NCBI GenBank assembly: GCA_017618625.1
Contig: JAFZTV010000021.1
Location: 1 to 12,760 of the forward strand
Direction of reading: 5' to 3'
DNA: 12,760 bases
From: Bacteroidales bacterium
GTDB lineage: Bacteria; Bacteroidota; Bacteroidia; Bacteroidales; P3
The notes beneath the pieces were generated by a model, which saw nothing but the letters and a program-made list of their open reading frames with translations, was not told the origin of the DNA and did no database searches. Below, piece after piece: positions 6,503 to 12,760 of this stretch. Every line of letters starts with the position of its first letter. Within the stretch, counting starts at the first letter, position 1. The position numbers were made by a program, and so were the translations under genes.

Positions 6503-9346
6503 TTAAAGTTTGCTGCTCATGTGGTGCTTGCCACTGGTTAAGGTTTGTTTTTGGTAGCCGTGCTTGGTCGGCAGCCATATTTCGGCTGTTGTATTAGCTG
6601 GAATCTCTATATCCCATTCAAATCTGTTTCCTTTGCGCGTCCAGTTGCTTTTGATCAAACCTGATACCGAATTGTAGCTACAATTCACATATTCAAGTCC
6701 ATCTAATGGATACGGTTTCAGTTCTATACGACTGTATCCTGGTTCCAATGCCCGTATGCCGCCGAGATATTCGTAATACCATATTATAAGGTCTCCCAGA
6801 AGCATGACGTGATTGCCTGAATTCATCGACGGGTCTGCGGTGTCACCGTTCCAGAGTTCCCAGATTGTGGTTGCCCCGTGTCGCCACATATAGCCCCAAC
6901 TTGGATAGTCGTCCGCTGAGGCTATTTTCAAGGCCAGGTCTCCCCTGCCCTGCTCTGTTAGCGTTCTCGTAAGTTGCTGTATTCCAACTACTCCCGTGGA
7001 AACATGCCCGCCAAACTCGTTTTCTGTCTTATCAATTATATTATCGAACACTTTCTTTTCCAACTCTTTAGGAACCATTCCGAAAGATAGTGGCAGCAGG
7101 TTTGCAGTCACTGAATTATTTGAATAGTGTCCTGTTTCCAAGTTGAGATATTTTGAATTGTATGCTGATGTGACCGTTTCTATTTCATCGCTGAAATACC
7201 TCACATCATCATCATAACCAAGTAGTTTGGCAAATTTCGCCATTTTTCCGGAAAGGTAGCAATAAAAAGGTGTGGATAGATTAGCCGGCCATGTCATGCG
7301 GTTGGTATCCTTCGAGTGAATCAGCTCAGGACTTTCCGGCGGCATGCACCAGTCGCCGTAGGTGTCGCGTATCACGATGCCTTCTTTCATATAGTATCTC
7401 TTCATGTGCAACATCCAGAGCCTCATTGCATCATAGTGATGCTTAATGGGTTGCATGTCTCCAAAACGAGTGTGCAGCATATCCGCCACAGTAATGAAAG
7501 CACCTGGCCATGTCATATTGTCAGTATAGTTGCGCCAATAAGCAGGTGCCACATCCGACAGCGAGCCGTTCTCCCACTGGCAGTCAGCCAAATCTTGAAG
7601 CCACTTTGTGTAAAGTCGGTGATTGTCAAAAATAAACGACTCACCGTAACAGCCCGTAGTGCGGTCCCCTGTCCACCCCATCCGTTCATCCCGCTGCGGA
7701 CAGTCGGTTGGCATCGAGCGGTAGTTGCCGCGTATGCCCCAATAGGCGTTGCGGTAAACTGCATTCATAACCTCGTTCGAACATTCGAAACTTCCTGTGA
7801 CGGACATCTCGTCGTACAATACCAGCCCCTCGAAGTCCTTGAGTTTTGGCATTGTTTTCAATCCGCTGATTTCCACATATCTGAAACCATGGTAAGTGAA
7901 TTTTGGGCTCCACGTCGATTGTCGTGAGGCCTTGGTTCTCCTGTCGCCGAAAACATATCTGTCTGTGGCCTCTGCACTGCGCAGATTGTCAATATATATA
8001 GTACTATCATTCTTAATGGTTTCGGCAAAACGGAAAACCACAGTGTCACCACATTTACAATTCCACTTGTCCATATTGTTGCATTGCAGTACCCCTACCA
8101 TATTTTGCCCCATGTCGAGAATCCATTTGTCTCCCTTCTTAAAGATACTCACGGGTTTAAGCCTGTCCTGAACCTTTATGTTTGGGTTGGCTTGCGGTGT
8201 TAAGAGGTGGTATGTTGTTTCAGGACGACGGTCTTTGGCATTCTTTCTATCTGCTTTTGAATAGTTTACCGGCCACATGCCACTGTCCACAAGTTTCCAT
8301 TTGGGGTTGAACATGTCTTCGGTGTTCATATTCTGGCGGTCGTAGTCAACAACGGCATCCAACCATTGGCTATCATCGTATCCGGGCAAAGTCCAGTCGC
8401 CCAGCTCCATACGCGCGTCATAGGTCTCTCCGTCAAACTCATTGCTTTTGCGTATAGGTCCTCGGTTGGTAATCTTCCAACCCTTGCCGCTTACAATAGT
8501 GTCCGTTGTGCCGTCGGAATACGTAACTTCCAGTTGCACAATTAGTTGAGGTAAGCCATAGTGGGCGGCATGAAGTATTCCGCACCACTCCAAATAGTTG
8601 GTGTCGTGTCGAATGGTCGTGAACCGCCCACCCTCAAGAGTCACTCCAACTGCGTTTTGCCCCTCTTTCACCATCTCGGTGACATCATACGCATTGAAAT
8701 AAATGCGCTGCGTATAATCGCTCAATGCAGGCTTCAGCAGTTCGTCATGAGCCAATTCATTACCGTTCATGTATGCGCAATAAACTCCTAGTCCACTGAT
8801 ATATAAACGTGCTTTGTTAATGTTCTTCTTTAGGTTGAAATCTTTGCGCAGATACCGTGCAGCGATGGCAGTGTGCCCCTCTAAACAATCATCCTCAAAG
8901 TCGTGTCCAATCCATTTTGCCCGCCAGTCGTCCGGCGAGAGCAGGCTTATTTCAAACTCGCCCACGCCGCTTTCTATAGTTTTCACGCTACCCGTCTTGC
9001 CGTACTTTACCGTTGCGAATACTTTCCAGTAGCAATGGTCGCGACTTTTCAGTGTAGTGCCTTCATACGGAATGTAAAGCATCCGACTGGAAACCACCTG
9101 CTTGGAATCCCACAGATCGCCAATACCCTCCTGGGCGTTCTTCTCGCTGCTTGCTACGATAATTCGGTATTCGATTTGGCAAACATTTTCACAATCAGTC
9201 TTATATCGCCAACTGAACCGAGGCTCGGCGGTGGCCAAAGGCTGGCTTCCGTCCTGCATCTCCACGGTTAGAGAATCCAACTCTATTTTATCTCCACAAG
9301 AGGCAAAAAACACCGCAAGAAAAAAGAAGTACACTACTCGTTTCAT
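6503..9346 (-). CDS. Alpha-L-rhamnosidase lipoprotein, GH78
   Basis: The product is a 947-residue glycoside hydrolase of family 78 that releases terminal alpha-L-rhamnose from glycans or glycosides. The start is placed at the ATG at 9346, because it gives MKRVVYFFFLAVFFASC, a clean lipoprotein signal peptide with the lipidated cysteine at residue 17. The frame continues 33 codons upstream, but that extension would bury the signal. Order of domains: N-terminal fibronectin-like region with WDSKQV (about 80-85), beta-sandwich with WRAKWIG and ARYLRKDFNL, catalytic (alpha/alpha)6 barrel, and C-terminal beta domain. Near residue 550 lies the acid-rich TDCPQRDERMGWTGD motif holding the likely general acid. 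Near 827 lies TTIWELWNGD, whose Glu corresponds to the second catalytic acid of GH78 structures. No SusC/SusD pair or other glycosidase is adjacent, so the substrate is unknown. Base composition is visibly more AT-rich than the housekeeping genes, which hints at separate acquisition. Confidence 0.93.
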   Translation of the reverse strand: MKRVVYFFFLAVFFASCGDKIELDSLTVEMQDGSQPLATAEPRFSWRYKTDCENVCQIEYRIIVASSEKNAQEGIGDLWDSKQVVSSRMLYIPYEGTTLKSRDHCYWKVFATVKYGKTGSVKTIESGVGEFEISLLSPDDWRAKWIGHDFEDDCLEGHTAIAARYLRKDFNLKKNINKARLYISGLGVYCAYMNGNELAHDELLKPALSDYTQRIYFNAYDVTEMVKEGQNAVGVTLEGGRFTTIRHDTNYLEWCGILHAAHYGLPQLIVQLEVTYSDGTTDTIVSGKGWKITNRGPIRKSNEFDGETYDARMELGDWTLPGYDDSQWLDAVVDYDRQNMNTEDMFNPKWKLVDSGMWPVNYSKADRKNAKDRRPETTYHLLTPQANPNIKVQDRLKPVSIFKKGDKWILDMGQNMVGVLQCNNMDKWNCKCGDTVVFRFAETIKNDSTIYIDNLRSAEATDRYVFGDRRTKASRQSTWSPKFTYHGFRYVEISGLKTMPKLKDFEGLVLYDEMSVTGSFECSNEVMNAVYRNAYWGIRGNYRSMPTDCPQRDERMGWTGDRTTGCYGESFIFDNHRLYTKWLQDLADCQWENGSLSDVAPAYWRNYTDNMTWPGAFITVADMLHTRFGDMQPIKHHYDAMRLWMLHMKRYYMKEGIVIRDTYGDWCMPPESPELIHSKDTNRMTWPANLSTPFYCYLSGKMAKFAKLLGYDDDVRYFSDEIETVTSAYNSKYLNLETGHYSNNSVTANLLPLSFGMVPKELEKKVFDNIIDKTENEFGGHVSTGVVGIQQLTRTLTEQGRGDLALKIASADDYPSWGYMWRHGATTIWELWNGDTADPSMNSGNHVMLLGDLIIWYYEYLGGIRALEPGYSRIELKPYPLDGLEYVNCSYNSVSGLIKSNWTRKGNRFEWDIEIPANTTAEIWLPTKHGYQKQTLTSGKHHMSSKL

Positions 9347-9441
9347 GTTCGTTACAGCAAATGATGTCTTATTTAAGAAACAAAAACACTTTCGTCCATT
9401 TGAAAATGTATCAATGCGGCTAATCAAGAATTGAATTTTTT

Positions 9442-10611
9442 TCAATCTTTGACCAGTCGGACGGAGAGACCGAAGCTGCGGATGTTGAAACTCAGTTCCA
9501 TAGCGTCTGCCATGAAAAACAGATTACAGGCGCCGTCCTCGTTGTAGTATGTCGATGTCCAATAGCCGCCGTACGAACCCACATAATCCGTACTCGTTCC
9601 GTTGCGGTAGCCTGCCGCCGGAAGGAATATACACCCCGCCGTCTCCATCTGCTCCCAATCACTGGCAGTCAAAACGTACGAGTTGAATGTCGCGCTCGCC
9701 GTGTTCGCGTTGTCCGGTTCCGCCACTCCATCAGGATGACTATAGACGTCGGGAAAGATTATCAATCCCAGCACGTTGTTTACCTTAGCCTTGGCATATC
9801 TCACATTGTCATGTCCGCCGACGCTGGAAGCCGCACGGCTGTAAAGCAGGTAGTTCAACTCGCTGTTTGTCAGAGTTCGCCACATCCCCGGCCTTCCTCC
9901 ACCGTTGCTGATGGCGTTATACACGCCCCAGTCGCCGTTGGCATAATCACCCTCGAGGTTGTTGGTAAGGCTTCCGCCCGGGTAATAGTCGCTGTTGGTT
10001 GAACTTGTCGCCCACGGCTGGTATGCGTTTGCCCCGCTGTTCCATCCGCTGGTACCCCACCCGAAGAGGTCTATCCATCCGGTGTTGTCGGATGAGATAT
10101 TGCGGTTGGCGGAACCCATGTAGTCATACTGATGCTCTGCGAAACGCCACATTTCTGTAGAAGCTTGATACTGAAGGTTGCCGCGCGAGAAGTGCACCGT
10201 ACGGCCTTCCTCCACCGAGAACACTGCTGTCGAGGCTCCATTGTTGTCAAACGGTCCCGTGACTGGGACGTCGGGGTCGCTGGGCGTTCCGTCCACTACG
10301 GTGATATGGCAAACGGCACTTTTGTCGCCGGCCGTCGCCGTGATGTCGCATTCACCCACAGCCACCGCGGTCACCACTCCTGCTTCGCTCACCGTCGCCA
10401 CCGTTGCATTACTGCTGCTCCACTCAACCTCATGAGGAGCATCGGCTGGCAGCACCGAAGCCACAATCTGATAGGTGGTGCCCACCATAAGCTCTTTTTC
10501 GGTGGGGCGAAGCGTGATGCTGTCAACCGGCACCGCCTCGGGACGGCATCCAATAAATCCGAGCAGAGCCACACAAAGCCCTGCCATAAAAGTAATCTGT
10601 CTGGGTTTCAT
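9442..10611 (-). CDS. Surface lipoprotein with Ig-like (BIG2) domain and FISUMP/C-type-lectin-like C-terminus
   Basis: The 389-residue product starts with MKPRQITFMAGLCVALLGFIGC, a lipoprotein signal with lipidation at C22. Residues 28-106 form a bacterial Ig-like group 2 domain (VDSITLRPTEKELMVGTTYQ, VEWSSSNATVATVS, VVTAVAVGECDITATAG). After a short proline/aspartate-rich linker, residues about 128-389 match a family of exported Bacteroidales proteins with the blocks FSRGNLQYQA, GWIDLFGWGTSGWNSGA, ADWGVYNAISNGG-like text, MWRTLTNSELNYLL, IFLPAAGYRNGTS, GGYWTS and a final GLSVRLV. This resembles FISUMP/formylglycine-generating-enzyme-like C-type lectin folds, which usually bind ligands rather than catalyse. 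The exact role is unknown; adhesion or glycan binding is inferred. A good Bacteroidota promoter lies just upstream. It sits 95 bases ahead of the rhamnosidase gene on the same strand, so the two may be co-transcribed. Confidence 0.8.
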   Translation of the reverse strand: MKPRQITFMAGLCVALLGFIGCRPEAVPVDSITLRPTEKELMVGTTYQIVASVLPADAPHEVEWSSSNATVATVSEAGVVTAVAVGECDITATAGDKSAVCHITVVDGTPSDPDVPVTGPFDNNGASTAVFSVEEGRTVHFSRGNLQYQASTEMWRFAEHQYDYMGSANRNISSDNTGWIDLFGWGTSGWNSGANAYQPWATSSTNSDYYPGGSLTNNLEGDYANGDWGVYNAISNGGGRPGMWRTLTNSELNYLLYSRAASSVGGHDNVRYAKAKVNNVLGLIIFPDVYSHPDGVAEPDNANTASATFNSYVLTASDWEQMETAGCIFLPAAGYRNGTSTDYVGSYGGYWTSTYYNEDGACNLFFMADAMELSFNIRSFGLSVRLVKD

Positions 10612-10650
10612 AGATATGGTTTTTGGTTAAAATTGTCAAAATAACAAACG

Positions 10651-10681
10651 CAAAGATACAAATATTTCTCAAATTTACAAT
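10651..10681 (-). promoter_or_regulatory. Bacteroidota-type promoter of the Ig-like/FISUMP-like lipoprotein gene
   Basis: On the minus strand TATCTTTG (10658-10651) is an exact TAnnTTTG -7 element. ATTG (10681-10678) lies 19 bases upstream in the -33 position and differs from TTTG at one base. Transcription would begin near 10644, giving a leader of about 33 bases to the ATG at 10611. Confidence 0.75.
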
Positions 10682-10780
10682 AAGGTGTGCCGACGTTTCA
10701 CGTTTGTATGGCGCGTTATGGTTGCCGCGGGAAACTCCATAATGACAACTTTTACATAATCATGTTTTATATAATCGGGC

Positions 10781-10816
10781 AAAAAGCAAAGCACACCTCT
10801 TTCGAAGGTGTGCTTT
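10781..10816 (-). terminator. Strong rho-independent terminator of the korA-korB operon
   Basis: AAAGCACACCT (10788-10798) and AGGTGTGCTTT (10806-10816) form a perfect 11-base stem with a 7-base loop. Reading the minus strand, the stem is followed by GC and then five T (complement of 10781-10785). The plus-strand side has no T run, so it ends minus-strand transcripts. It lies about 70 bases past the korB stop. Confidence 0.9.
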
Positions 10817-10888
10817 GGGGTGTTTTGTCTATAGACCTATACTGGCGCAGGTAATATGTCTTTGATTGTCCTGCGATGTATACTGGTT

Positions 10889-11917
10889 TTACACTTCCCA
10901 GGTGTCGCCGCTGTTGAGCAGGTCGTCCACGCATTTGTATTTGCCGTTGGCTTTCTGCTCGTCCATCTGGTTCTCGTACAGCTGGGTGTAGGAGGTCTTC
11001 TTGACGTTGCGGATGACACCGAGTGCCACGGGCAGGTCGCCGTGCATGTGGGCCAGCATCATGTGGATGCCGGTGTCCTCGGTGGTCTCGTCGTGAATCA
11101 TGATGTCGTCGAGGGTCACTCCGTTCTCACCGACAGTGACCACCTCGAGCTGGCGTCCGTTGAAGCGGAGGCCTTTCTCTTTGTTCTTGCCGAAGAGCAT
11201 GGGTTTGCCGTGCTCGAGCACGATGGTGCGGTCGTCACGCACTGCGCGGTCGGTGATGGCAGCGTGAGTCTTGTCGTTGAATATCATGCAGTTCTGCAGA
11301 ACCTCGACAACCGAAGTGCCGTCGTGCTGAGCCGCGCGGGTCATAATGTCGGTGGTCAATGCCGGCACGCAGTCGAGGGCGCGAGCGAAGAAGGTGCCCT
11401 GTGCACCCATGACCAACTCACCCGGGTTGAACGGGTAGTCGATGGTGCCGAAGGGCGAGGTCTTGGTCACCTGGCCGAACTTCGTGGTGGGGCTGTACTG
11501 GCCTTTCGTGAGGCCGTAGATCTCGTTGTTGAAGATGGTGATGTTCAAATCCTGGTTGCGGCGCACAGCGTGGATAAGGTGGTTACCACCGATAGCCATC
11601 GAGTCGCCGTCGCCCATGTTGACCCACACCGAGAGGGCGGGGTTGGCGAGCTTCACACCCGTGGCTATGGCGCAGGCGCGTCCGTGGATGCTGTGGAATC
11701 CGTAGGTATCTACATAGTACGGTATGCGCGACGAGCATCCGATACCCGACACCATGCAGATGTTCTCCTTCTTGTGGCCCGTCTTGGGGAAAGTGTTGAG
11801 GAGAGATGAAAGGATGGCATGGTCGCCGCATCCCGGGCACCATTTCACCATCTGGTCGCTGGCGAAGTCAGCCTTTGTATATTCGCGATCCGCTTTGGGA
11901 ACAAAATGTCTTTCCAT
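10889..11917 (-). CDS. korB: 2-oxoacid (2-oxoglutarate):ferredoxin oxidoreductase, beta subunit
   Basis: This is the thiamine-diphosphate and iron-sulfur subunit of an enzyme that oxidatively decarboxylates a 2-oxoacid, probably 2-oxoglutarate, to the acyl-CoA with ferredoxin as acceptor. It can also run in the reductive direction. The product has 342 residues. Cluster cysteines are C27 and C30 in KWCPGCGDH, C61 in GIGCSSR and C210 in LQNCMIF, at spacings like those of crystallised archaeal homologues. The TPP/Mg motif runs from GDGD (102-105) to NN (130-131) in ITIFNNEIYGLTKGQ. The ATG at 11917 gives the usual N-terminus. korA lies 71 bases upstream on the same strand with an 8-base repeat array between them, and a strong terminator follows. 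Substrate choice within the OFOR family is inferred from the two-subunit arrangement and overall similarity to KorB. Confidence 0.94.
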   Translation of the reverse strand: MERHFVPKADREYTKADFASDQMVKWCPGCGDHAILSSLLNTFPKTGHKKENICMVSGIGCSSRIPYYVDTYGFHSIHGRACAIATGVKLANPALSVWVNMGDGDSMAIGGNHLIHAVRRNQDLNITIFNNEIYGLTKGQYSPTTKFGQVTKTSPFGTIDYPFNPGELVMGAQGTFFARALDCVPALTTDIMTRAAQHDGTSVVEVLQNCMIFNDKTHAAITDRAVRDDRTIVLEHGKPMLFGKNKEKGLRFNGRQLEVVTVGENGVTLDDIMIHDETTEDTGIHMMLAHMHGDLPVALGVIRNVKKTSYTQLYENQMDEQKANGKYKCVDDLLNSGDTWEV

Positions 11918-11927
11918 TATTTTTAAA

Positions 11928-11968
11928 GTTTAATCGTTTAATTGTTTAATCGTTTAATTGTTTTAATT
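11928..11968 (-). repeat. Tandem 8-base array between korA and korB
   Basis: On the plus strand the units read GTTTAATC, GTTTAATT, GTTTAATC, GTTTAATT and then GTTTTAATT. The last base alternates between C and T, giving a 16-base higher-order period. The korB start lies 10 bases beyond one end (ATG ending the region at 11917). In the korB mRNA sense the array is rich in A and poor in G, like the AACATATC arrays, but the unit is different. Confidence 0.85.
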
Positions 11969-11988
11969 GTCTTTGGTCGTTTCAACAA

Positions 11989-12760
11989 TTAACCCAACAA
12001 ACTATTGAAGTGGTCTTTCAGCTCGCACACCTCGAACGGCAGACCCATGATTTTGTTGTACTGGGTCATCGTGCATTCGGGGAACTGAGTGCGCAGGTAG
12101 CCGGCAAACTGACCGTTGTTCAGCTCGCAAACCACGATTTTCTTGTAGCGGCGCAGTATGTCGCCCGTGTTCTTAGGAAGCGGGCAGATATAGTTGAAGT
12201 GGGTGTAAGCCACCTTCTTGCCTTCGTTGTTCATCTCCTCGACAGCAAGCGTAAGGGCACCAGAGGTGCCGCCCCAGCCCACAACCAACAGGTCGGCGTC
12301 GGGATTGCCCGTCACCTCCTGGTCGGGGATGTAGTTCGCCACGCGGTTTACCTTTTCCTGACGGTTGTAGGTCATCAAGGCGTGGTTCTCGGGGTCGGTG
12401 CTCAGCGGACCGTCGGGGCATTTCTCCAAGCCGCCCACACGGTGACGCAGGCCTTCCATTCCGGGCAGTGCCCATTCGCGAGCGAAAGTCTCGGGGTCGC
12501 GACGGAACGGACGGTAATTCGGGTCGTTGGGCTTAGCCAGACGAGGCGTGATGCTCGGCAGGTCGGCAACCTTCGGGATGCGGAACAGCTGCGAGCCGTT
12601 GCCCAGATAACCGTCGGTCAGCAGGATGACGGGGGTCATGTGCTCCAAAGCCAGCTTGGCAGCGGTATAGGCCCAGTAGAAGCAGTTCGCACTGCTAGAA
12701 GCGGCCACTACAATGAGCGGAGCCTCACCGTTACGGCCATACAGAGCCTGGTTCAGGTCG
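11989..12760 (-). CDS. korA: 2-oxoacid (2-oxoglutarate):ferredoxin oxidoreductase, alpha subunit, 5' end outside the window
   Basis: This is the C-terminal 257 residues of the alpha subunit, which partners KorB. The frame is open to the right edge, beginning DLNQALYGRNGEAPLIVVAA, so the gene continues outside. A GTG at 12708 lies inside a conserved strand (LIVVAASSSANCF) and is not the real start. PVILLTDGYLGNGSQLFRIP closes the pyrimidine-binding domain. The C-terminal domain contains LLVVGWGGTSGALTLAVEEM, THFNYICPLP and VVCELNNGQFAGYLR, all typical of KorA. The gamma domain and N-terminus cannot be judged. It is the upstream gene of the pair and ends 71 bases before korB. Confidence 0.93.
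   Translation of the reverse strand, partial: DLNQALYGRNGEAPLIVVAASSSANCFYWAYTAAKLALEHMTPVILLTDGYLGNGSQLFRIPKVADLPSITPRLAKPNDPNYRPFRRDPETFAREWALPGMEGLRHRVGGLEKCPDGPLSTDPENHALMTYNRQEKVNRVANYIPDQEVTGNPDADLLVVGWGGTSGALTLAVEEMNNEGKKVAYTHFNYICPLPKNTGDILRRYKKIVVCELNNGQFAGYLRTQFPECTMTQYNKIMGLPFEVCELKDHFNSLLG

Noticed and set aside
7316..7927. Plus-strand frame inside the rhamnosidase gene
   Set aside because: It lies wholly antisense to the conserved GH78 catalytic region and its translation is not protein-like.
9347..9445. 33-codon N-terminal extension of the rhamnosidase
   Set aside because: It would place a lipoprotein signal peptide internally; the ATG at 9346 gives MKRVVYFFFLAVFFASC with a proper lipobox.
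10714..10744. Inverted repeat CGTTATGG/CCATAATG upstream of the lipoprotein promoter
   Set aside because: Six perfect pairs plus one wobble and one more pair around a 15-base loop, with no T run and no clear partner gene; could be chance.
10856..11809. Long plus-strand frame opposite korB
   Set aside because: It is the Val/His/Leu-rich shadow of korB, a common effect of G/C-biased third positions, and has no recognisable domain.
1..12760. CRISPR arrays, tRNA/rRNA genes, insertion sequences, toxin-antitoxin or phage genes
   Set aside because: None was found by reading both strands. The short tandem arrays lack spacers and are not CRISPR.

Overview
The window looks like chromosome from an anaerobic member of the Bacteroidales (Bacteroidota), probably uncultured and gut- or rumen-associated. 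The basis is the -7 promoter element TATCTTTG seen twice (Bacteroidota consensus TAnnTTTG), starts without Shine-Dalgarno sequences, two lipoproteins of Bacteroidota type (a GH78 alpha-L-rhamnosidase and an Ig-like/FISUMP-like surface protein), a ferredoxin-dependent 2-oxoacid oxidoreductase, and a lysine-fermentation dehydrogenase. No RNA gene, CRISPR array, transposase or phage gene was seen.

Layout. Positions 1 to about 126 read as a piece of an unrelated gene on the minus strand. It is joined abruptly to the middle of lpdA (plus strand, to 1244), which therefore lacks its N-terminal FAD domain and redox disulfide. A plus-strand housekeeping block follows: an M23 cell-wall peptidase (1346-2317), ispH overlapping it by 4 bases (2314-3168), recF (3244-4356) and a DUF721/DciA-like protein (4436-4801). 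Three of these four genes start with TTG, and two are preceded by arrays of the 8-base unit AACATATC. kdd (5003-6076) has its own promoter and a hairpin terminator, with no other lysine-fermentation gene next to it. Next is a noncoding stretch (6077-6502), then two minus-strand surface lipoprotein genes: the rhamnosidase (6503-9346) and the Ig-like/FISUMP-like protein (9442-10611). The far right carries korB (10889-11917) and the 3' part of korA (11989 to the edge), both on the minus strand, separated by a different 8-base array and ending at a strong terminator (10781-10816).

How the genes fit together. The left block combines envelope maintenance (M23 peptidase), isoprenoid supply (ispH) and DNA replication/repair (recF with a putative helicase-loading partner). 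kdd and korAB belong to anaerobic amino-acid and 2-oxoacid catabolism. The rhamnosidase handles plant- or bacterial-derived rhamnosides at the cell surface. I found no convincing undescribed multi-gene system. The most notable signals are the junction near 126, the intergenic 8-base arrays paired with TTG starts, the isolated kdd, and the lectin-like C-terminus of the 9442-10611 lipoprotein.
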